Below, piece by piece: positions 60,302 through 64,000 of a stretch of DNA of 64,000 nucleotides (within the stretch, counting starts at the first letter, position 1; every line of letters starts with the position of its first letter). Source of the stretch: Acidimicrobiaceae bacterium (lineage in GTDB: Bacteria; Actinomycetota; Acidimicrobiia; Acidimicrobiales; RAAP-2). The stretch covers positions 1 through 64,000 of the forward strand of contig DAIDKS010000019.1 in assembly GCA_027449885.1 (NCBI GenBank). Reading direction: 5' to 3'. Below the pieces are notes generated by a model that worked only from the letters and a program-made list of their open reading frames with translations, did no database searches and had not been told where the DNA came from. The position numbers and the translations under genes are program-made.

Positions 60302-61341
60302 ACCCCGGCCCTCCCCTCGTCGTGGACCACCCGAACGATGGCCTCGAGCACGGCGGGGTCCGTCGACGGTAGGACGCCGTGACCGAGGTTGAAGACGTGT
60401 CCCGGGGCCGTCCCCGCCCGCGCGAGCACCTCGCGCGCGGCGGCGACGCCGAGGTCGACGTCACTGACGCACCGGGCGGGGTCGAGGTTGCCCTGGACGG
60501 CACGGTCGCCGACCCGACCACGGGCGGTGTCGAGGTCGACGCGCCAGTCGACGCCCACGACGTCGCTGCCGGCGCTCGCCATGAGGTCGAGTAGCTCCCC
60601 GGTGCCGACCCCGAACAGGATCGTCGGCACGCCGAGGTCGGCCACGCCCTCGAGGACGCGCTGGGTGGGCTCGAGGGCGAAGCGGCGGTACTCGTCGCGC
60701 GAGAGCGACCCGGCCCAGGAGTCGAAGAGCTGCAGGGCCCGCGCCCCGTGGGCCACCTGGAGTCGCAGGAAGGCGATGGTGATCTCGACGAGCCGATCGC
60801 TCATCGCGGCGAAGAGCGCCGGGTCGCGGTGCATCAGGCCCTTCACGTTGACGAAGTCGCGGCTCGGTGCGCCCTCGACGAGGTAGCTCGCCACGGTGAA
60901 GGGGGCGCCGGCGAAGCCGATGAGGGGGACGTCGGGAGAGAGCTCGGCGACGACCCGATCGACCGTCGCGGTGACGTGGGCGACGTCGCCCGCCTCGAGG
61001 GCGCGGAGTCGCTCGAGGTCGGCGCGCGTGCGCAGGGGACGCTCGACGACGGGCCCGCGGCCCGGGACGACGTCGACGCCGACGCCGATGGCGTGGTAGG
61101 GCACGACGATGTCCGAGAAGAGGATGGCCGCGTCGACGCCGTAGCGCCGCACCGGCTGGAGGGTCACCTCGGCCGCGACGGCCGGGTCGGCGATCGCCTC
61201 GAGGATCGAGCCGCTCCCCCGCAGGGCCCGGTACTCCGGCAGCGATCGTCCGGCTTGGCGCATGAACCACACCGGGACGTGGTCGACGCGTTCCCCCCGG
61301 CACGCTCGCAACAGGACTGGCTCCACGATCTCCTCCGCCAT
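60298..61341 (-). CDS. hemE: Uroporphyrinogen decarboxylase
   Basis: A 347-residue enzyme that decarboxylates uroporphyrinogen III to coproporphyrinogen III. VPVWFMRQAGRSLPEYR is the active-site loop with the conserved arginines, ILFSDIVVPYHAIG carries the catalytic aspartate, and FAGAPFTVASYLVEG and NLGHGVLPSTDP are also diagnostic. ATG 61341 is the best start; a TAGGCT only 2 nt upstream cannot serve it as a -10, and GTG 61386 is an alternative. It heads the minus-strand hem operon, divergent from the helicase gene. Confidence 0.93.
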   Translation of the reverse strand: MAEEIVEPVLLRACRGERVDHVPVWFMRQAGRSLPEYRALRGSGSILEAIADPAVAAEVTLQPVRRYGVDAAILFSDIVVPYHAIGVGVDVVPGRGPVVERPLRTRADLERLRALEAGDVAHVTATVDRVVAELSPDVPLIGFAGAPFTVASYLVEGAPSRDFVNVKGLMHRDPALFAAMSDRLVEITIAFLRLQVAHGARALQLFDSWAGSLSRDEYRRFALEPTQRVLEGVADLGVPTILFGVGTGELLDLMASAGSDVVGVDWRVDLDTARGRVGDRAVQGNLDPARCVSDVDLGVAAAREVLARAGTAPGHVFNLGHGVLPSTDPAVLEAIVRVVHDEGRAGV

Positions 61342-61386
61342 CCAGCCTACGGGGAGCGGGCGGGAGAGGAGACCCGTGAGGGCCAC

Positions 61387-61392
61387 TAGAAT
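61387..61392 (+). promoter_or_regulatory. -10-like TAGAAT before the helicase
   Basis: TAGAAT lies 28 nt upstream of ATG 61421, and GAGGGAG (about 61408-61414) sits 6 nt before the ATG, so this is a conventional short-leader promoter. Confidence 0.4.
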
Positions 61393-61420
61393 CGTCAGAC
61401 CCGTTTCGAGGGAGTCGTTG

Positions 61421-63724
61421 ATGGCCCACCAGCGCGAGATCTCCGAGGAGCAGGCCTTCCTCGACCGTGCCCTCGCGGCCCTGGATCACATGCGAGCGGA
61501 GGCGCGGGCCCTGCGCGACAGCGTGGCGGTGGCCTCGATGCGCGGCGCGGGTGACCTCGTGGAGCGCGACGTCGTGATGGGCACGGCGCTCCAGCGCCTG
61601 GACCAGCTGGCCATCGGCGATCAGCCCCTGTTCTTCGGTCGCATCGACTACGCGCCCGACGGCGACGGCCCCGGCGACGCGTTCCACGTGGGGCGCCTCG
61701 CCGTCTCCGACGAGAACCTGAACCCGCTGGTCGTCGACTGGCGCGCGCCCGTGGCCGAGCCCTTCTATCGGGCGACCGGCGTCGAGCCGCTACGCCTGGC
61801 GCGACGGCGCCACGTGGCGATCCGCGCCCGCGAGGTGGTCGGCGTGGAGGACGAGTTCTTCGCGGGCGCCGACGGCGACCTGGCCCTGTCCGACGACGAG
61901 GTGCGCGCCGTGACCGACGAGGGCCTGGTCGACGGCGGCTTCGCCCTCGGCGGGCCGGCGGCCCTCCTCGCCGCGCTCGGGCGGGCCCGCACGGGCCGCA
62001 TGGGCGACATAGTGGCGACGATCCAGGGGGAGCAGGACCGCGTCATCCGCACGCCGCTGCCCGGGATCCTCCTCGTCCAGGGGGGACCGGGAACGGGCAA
62101 GACCGCGGTCGCCCTGCACCGCGCGGCCTACCTCCTCTACACCCACCGCGCGACCCTGGAGCGTCAGGGCGTCCTCGTCGTCGGACCGAATCCGCTCTTC
62201 CTCAACTACATCGAGAACGTGCTGCCCTCGCTCGGCGAGTCCGGCGTCACCCTCTCGACGATCGCCGGCCTCGTGCCGAACGTGCCGGTCCGCGGGCGCG
62301 ACGGGGAGGCGGTGGCCCGGCTGAAGGGTGACCCCCGCATGGTCCGGGTCATCGCCCAGGCCGTGCGGACCCGCGAGCGGCCCCTGCGCCGCGACGTGGA
62401 GATCCCGCTCGGTCGGGCCGTCCTCGTGCTGCGCGCCGCCGACACGGTCGACGTGGTGGAGCGGGCGCGCCGGCGTCCGGGCAACCACAACCAGCGGCGC
62501 TCGGCCGTGGGGCGCGAGATCGCTCAGCGCCTGGCCCAGCGCTACTACGACCGCTTCGTGCGCGACGAGGGCGAGGGTGTGAGCGGCGTCGTCGAGCTCG
62601 CCGACCAGATTCGGGCGACGCCGGCCTTCAAGGAGGCCCTCCAGCGGATGTGGCCGCGCCTGTCCGGCCAGGAGCTCCTGCACGACCTGTTCGGGGCCCC
62701 GGCCCTGATCCGGGCCGCGGGACGGGGCGTGCTCCGTGACGAGGAGTGCGAGATGCTCGTGCGCCCGCGCTCGAGCTCGCTCGACGAGATCCCCTGGACG
62801 ATCGCCGACACGGCCCTCGTCGACGAGGCCCGCGTCCTGCTCGGGCCCCGTCGCCGTCCCCGTCCCGCCACCAAGAGCGTGGAGGCCTTCCTGGAGGGCG
62901 TCGACCTCGACAGCTACAGCGGCGACGTGCGCGCCGCCGCGTTGCGCGAGGCGGCGCGCCTGGCCGCCGCCGCGCCCGAGGAGCGCGACGAGGCCGAGTT
63001 CGTCACCTACGGCCACATCGTGGTCGACGAGGCCCAGGATCTCTCGGTCATGCAGCTACGGGTACTGCGCCGACGCGACCTCGCGGGATCGATGACGATC
63101 GTCGGCGACATGGGCCAGTCGACGGCGACGGCCGCCGTCTCGTCGTGGGACACCGTGCTCGACGCCCTCGAGCCCCGGCGTCCCGTCACGCGCGTCGACC
63201 TCACCGTCAGCTACCGCACCCCGGAGGAGGTCCTCGACGCCGCCGCGCCGACGCTGGCCGCGTCGGGGAGCGACCTCGAGCCGCCCCGACCCGTCCGGCG
63301 CGCCGGGACGAGTCCGGAGATCCGCTGCCTCGACGACGAGGGGGCCCTCGCCGCCGAGCTGGCGCCGATCGTGGCGCGGGAGCTGGCGGCCGTCGCCCCC
63401 GGGCGGGTCGCCGTCATCGCCCCGGAGAGCCGGGTCGAGGAGATCTGCCGTCGTCTGGTGGCCGACGGGCTGGCCGCCGTCGACCCCACGGTCGAGGAGT
63501 CGGCGGGACTCGCCGCGGACCTCGTCGTCGTGGCGGCCGAGGGGGCGCACGGGCTCGAGTTCGACGCCGTGGTCGTGGTGGACCCCGTCACCATCGCCGC
63601 GCGGGGCTCGGCGGCCGGCGCGCCCACGCCGCGCGGCCTGCGCACGCTCTACGTGGCGATGACGCGCCCGACGCGCCGACTCACCGTCCTCGGGGTCGGA
63701 TCCCTCCCGGCCTCGTTGCTGTGA
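61421..63724 (+). CDS. helD: HelD-like superfamily 1 helicase
   Basis: A 767-residue UvrD/Rep-family protein with the HelD layout. A long N-terminal coiled arm (residues 1-50, ISEEQAFLDRALAALDHMRAEARALRDSVAVA) is followed by YFGRID-type and VDWRAPVAEPFYRAT segments. Walker A is GGPGTGKTA (221-229), and DEAQD (about 534) is motif II. HelD dislodges stalled RNA polymerase from DNA and helps recycle it; in actinobacteria some forms also give rifampicin tolerance. It is divergent from hemE. Confidence 0.92.
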   Translation: MAHQREISEEQAFLDRALAALDHMRAEARALRDSVAVASMRGAGDLVERDVVMGTALQRLDQLAIGDQPLFFGRIDYAPDGDGPGDAFHVGRLAVSDENLNPLVVDWRAPVAEPFYRATGVEPLRLARRRHVAIRAREVVGVEDEFFAGADGDLALSDDEVRAVTDEGLVDGGFALGGPAALLAALGRARTGRMGDIVATIQGEQDRVIRTPLPGILLVQGGPGTGKTAVALHRAAYLLYTHRATLERQGVLVVGPNPLFLNYIENVLPSLGESGVTLSTIAGLVPNVPVRGRDGEAVARLKGDPRMVRVIAQAVRTRERPLRRDVEIPLGRAVLVLRAADTVDVVERARRRPGNHNQRRSAVGREIAQRLAQRYYDRFVRDEGEGVSGVVELADQIRATPAFKEALQRMWPRLSGQELLHDLFGAPALIRAAGRGVLRDEECEMLVRPRSSSLDEIPWTIADTALVDEARVLLGPRRRPRPATKSVEAFLEGVDLDSYSGDVRAAALREAARLAAAAPEERDEAEFVTYGHIVVDEAQDLSVMQLRVLRRRDLAGSMTIVGDMGQSTATAAVSSWDTVLDALEPRRPVTRVDLTVSYRTPEEVLDAAAPTLAASGSDLEPPRPVRRAGTSPEIRCLDDEGALAAELAPIVARELAAVAPGRVAVIAPESRVEEICRRLVADGLAAVDPTVEESAGLAADLVVVAAEGAHGLEFDAVVVVDPVTIAARGSAAGAPTPRGLRTLYVAMTRPTRRLTVLGVGSLPASLL

Positions 63725-63766
63725 GGGGTCTTAGGGGCGAAATAGCGGTCATCTCGACCGGTCCAC

Positions 63767-63772
63767 TAGAAA
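63767..63772 (+). promoter_or_regulatory. -10-like TAGAAA for the oxidase subunit
   Basis: TAGAAA lies 7 nt before GTG 63780. The ATG at 63772 cannot be used because it meets a stop after two codons. Confidence 0.42.
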
Positions 63773-63779
63773 TGTCGCC

Positions 63780-64000
63780 GTGAGTCAGGCGCTCCCCCTC
63801 GACAGCCTGGCGACGCCGGAGAAGATCGTCCACGATCGTCCGCCGATGCTGGCCATCGGCGTCATGATCTGGCTCGGCTCAGAGCTGATGTTCTTCTCGG
63901 GGCTGTTCGCCGCCCTCTTCACCATCCGCGCCCACCTGGCCGCGTGGCCACCCCAGGGCACCCACCTCGACACCCTGCAGGCCGGCATCTTCACGATCAT
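63780..64000 (+). CDS. ctaE: Cytochrome c oxidase subunit III, 5' part
   Basis: The first 73 codons of a gene that runs off the right edge. LAIGVMIWLGSELMFFSGLFAALFTIRA is the first helix of heme-copper oxidase subunit III with the conserved glutamate (core GSELMFFSGLF), followed by AAWPPQGTHLDTLQAG. Subunit III stabilises the proton pump and oxygen path of aa3-type oxidases. GTG 63780 follows the TAGAAA box by 7 nt. Confidence 0.85.
   Translation, partial: MSQALPLDSLATPEKIVHDRPPMLAIGVMIWLGSELMFFSGLFAALFTIRAHLAAWPPQGTHLDTLQAGIFTI

Noticed and set aside
61344-61349. TAGGCT as a promoter box for hemE
   Set aside because: It is only 2 nt before the chosen ATG, so it cannot give an mRNA containing that codon.

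Overview
The window is high-GC DNA (GC judged by eye, not computed) from one bacterial chromosome, and it is almost fully coding. Several features point to an actinobacterium: many GTG starts, mycothiol-type mshA followed by a YbjN gene, nickel superoxide dismutase with its maturation protease, a rex-hemACD order, Thr-rich wall linkers and a geranylgeranyl-reductase gene divergent from nuoA. An Acidimicrobiia-like lineage is my best guess from the overall gene mix, but no rRNA or other firm marker is present. Many genes have a TAnnnT box 5-9 nt before a GTG or ATG start, which suggests leaderless transcription is common.

Layout. 1-3687: a translationally coupled heterodisulfide-reductase/Qmo-like module (two HdrA-like flavoproteins, a small winged-helix protein, and an HdrC-type iron-sulfur protein fused to a cytochrome-b-like membrane domain), cut at the window's left edge. 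3728-7025: AI-2E-type permease, then a MarR regulator coupled to a drug exporter. 7030-12341: cell-wall block (L,D-transpeptidase, D-Ala-D-Ala carboxypeptidase, penicillin-acylase-family protein, small membrane protein). 12453-16651: Met-rich membrane protein with a strong terminator, then a GT4 / alpha-toroid / GH130 phosphorylase operon. 16663-22327, mostly minus strand: methyltransferase, amino-acid permease, tRNA-Lys(UUU), a secreted Asp-box protein, peroxiredoxin and a GntR regulator. 22467-25618: TauE/SafE permease, acyl-CoA synthetase, small zinc-finger protein. 25623-28983: sodN/sodX, mshA, YbjN-like gene, proC. 29004-35917: rex, hemA, hemC, hemD, hemB, hemL and a membrane-anchored unknown. 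35918-38028 (minus): geranylgeranyl-reductase-family flavoprotein and ZIP transporter. 38100-54463: complete nuoA-N (14 subunits) followed by a coupled ATP-grasp protein and a secreted unknown. 54460-57462 (minus): 1000-residue MprF-like protein with a degenerate phosphoesterase-like N-terminus. 57505-57987: small HAD phosphatase. 57984-61341 (minus): hemE-hemH-hemY. 61421-63724: HelD-like helicase. 63780-end: start of cytochrome c oxidase subunit III.

How it fits together. Respiration and heme dominate. Complex I, a menaquinone-modifying reductase, cytochrome oxidase and the Qmo-like module all exchange electrons with the quinone pool. Heme synthesis is split between an early block (glutamyl-tRNA to uroporphyrinogen III) beside the redox sensor Rex and a late block (hemEHY) that probably runs through coproporphyrin. 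Mycothiol, peroxiredoxin and Ni-SOD supply oxidative-stress defence. The most unusual items are the hdr/Qmo-like locus with its embedded winged-helix gene, the MprF fusion and the GT4/GH130 operon. No CRISPR array, prophage or insertion sequence was seen.
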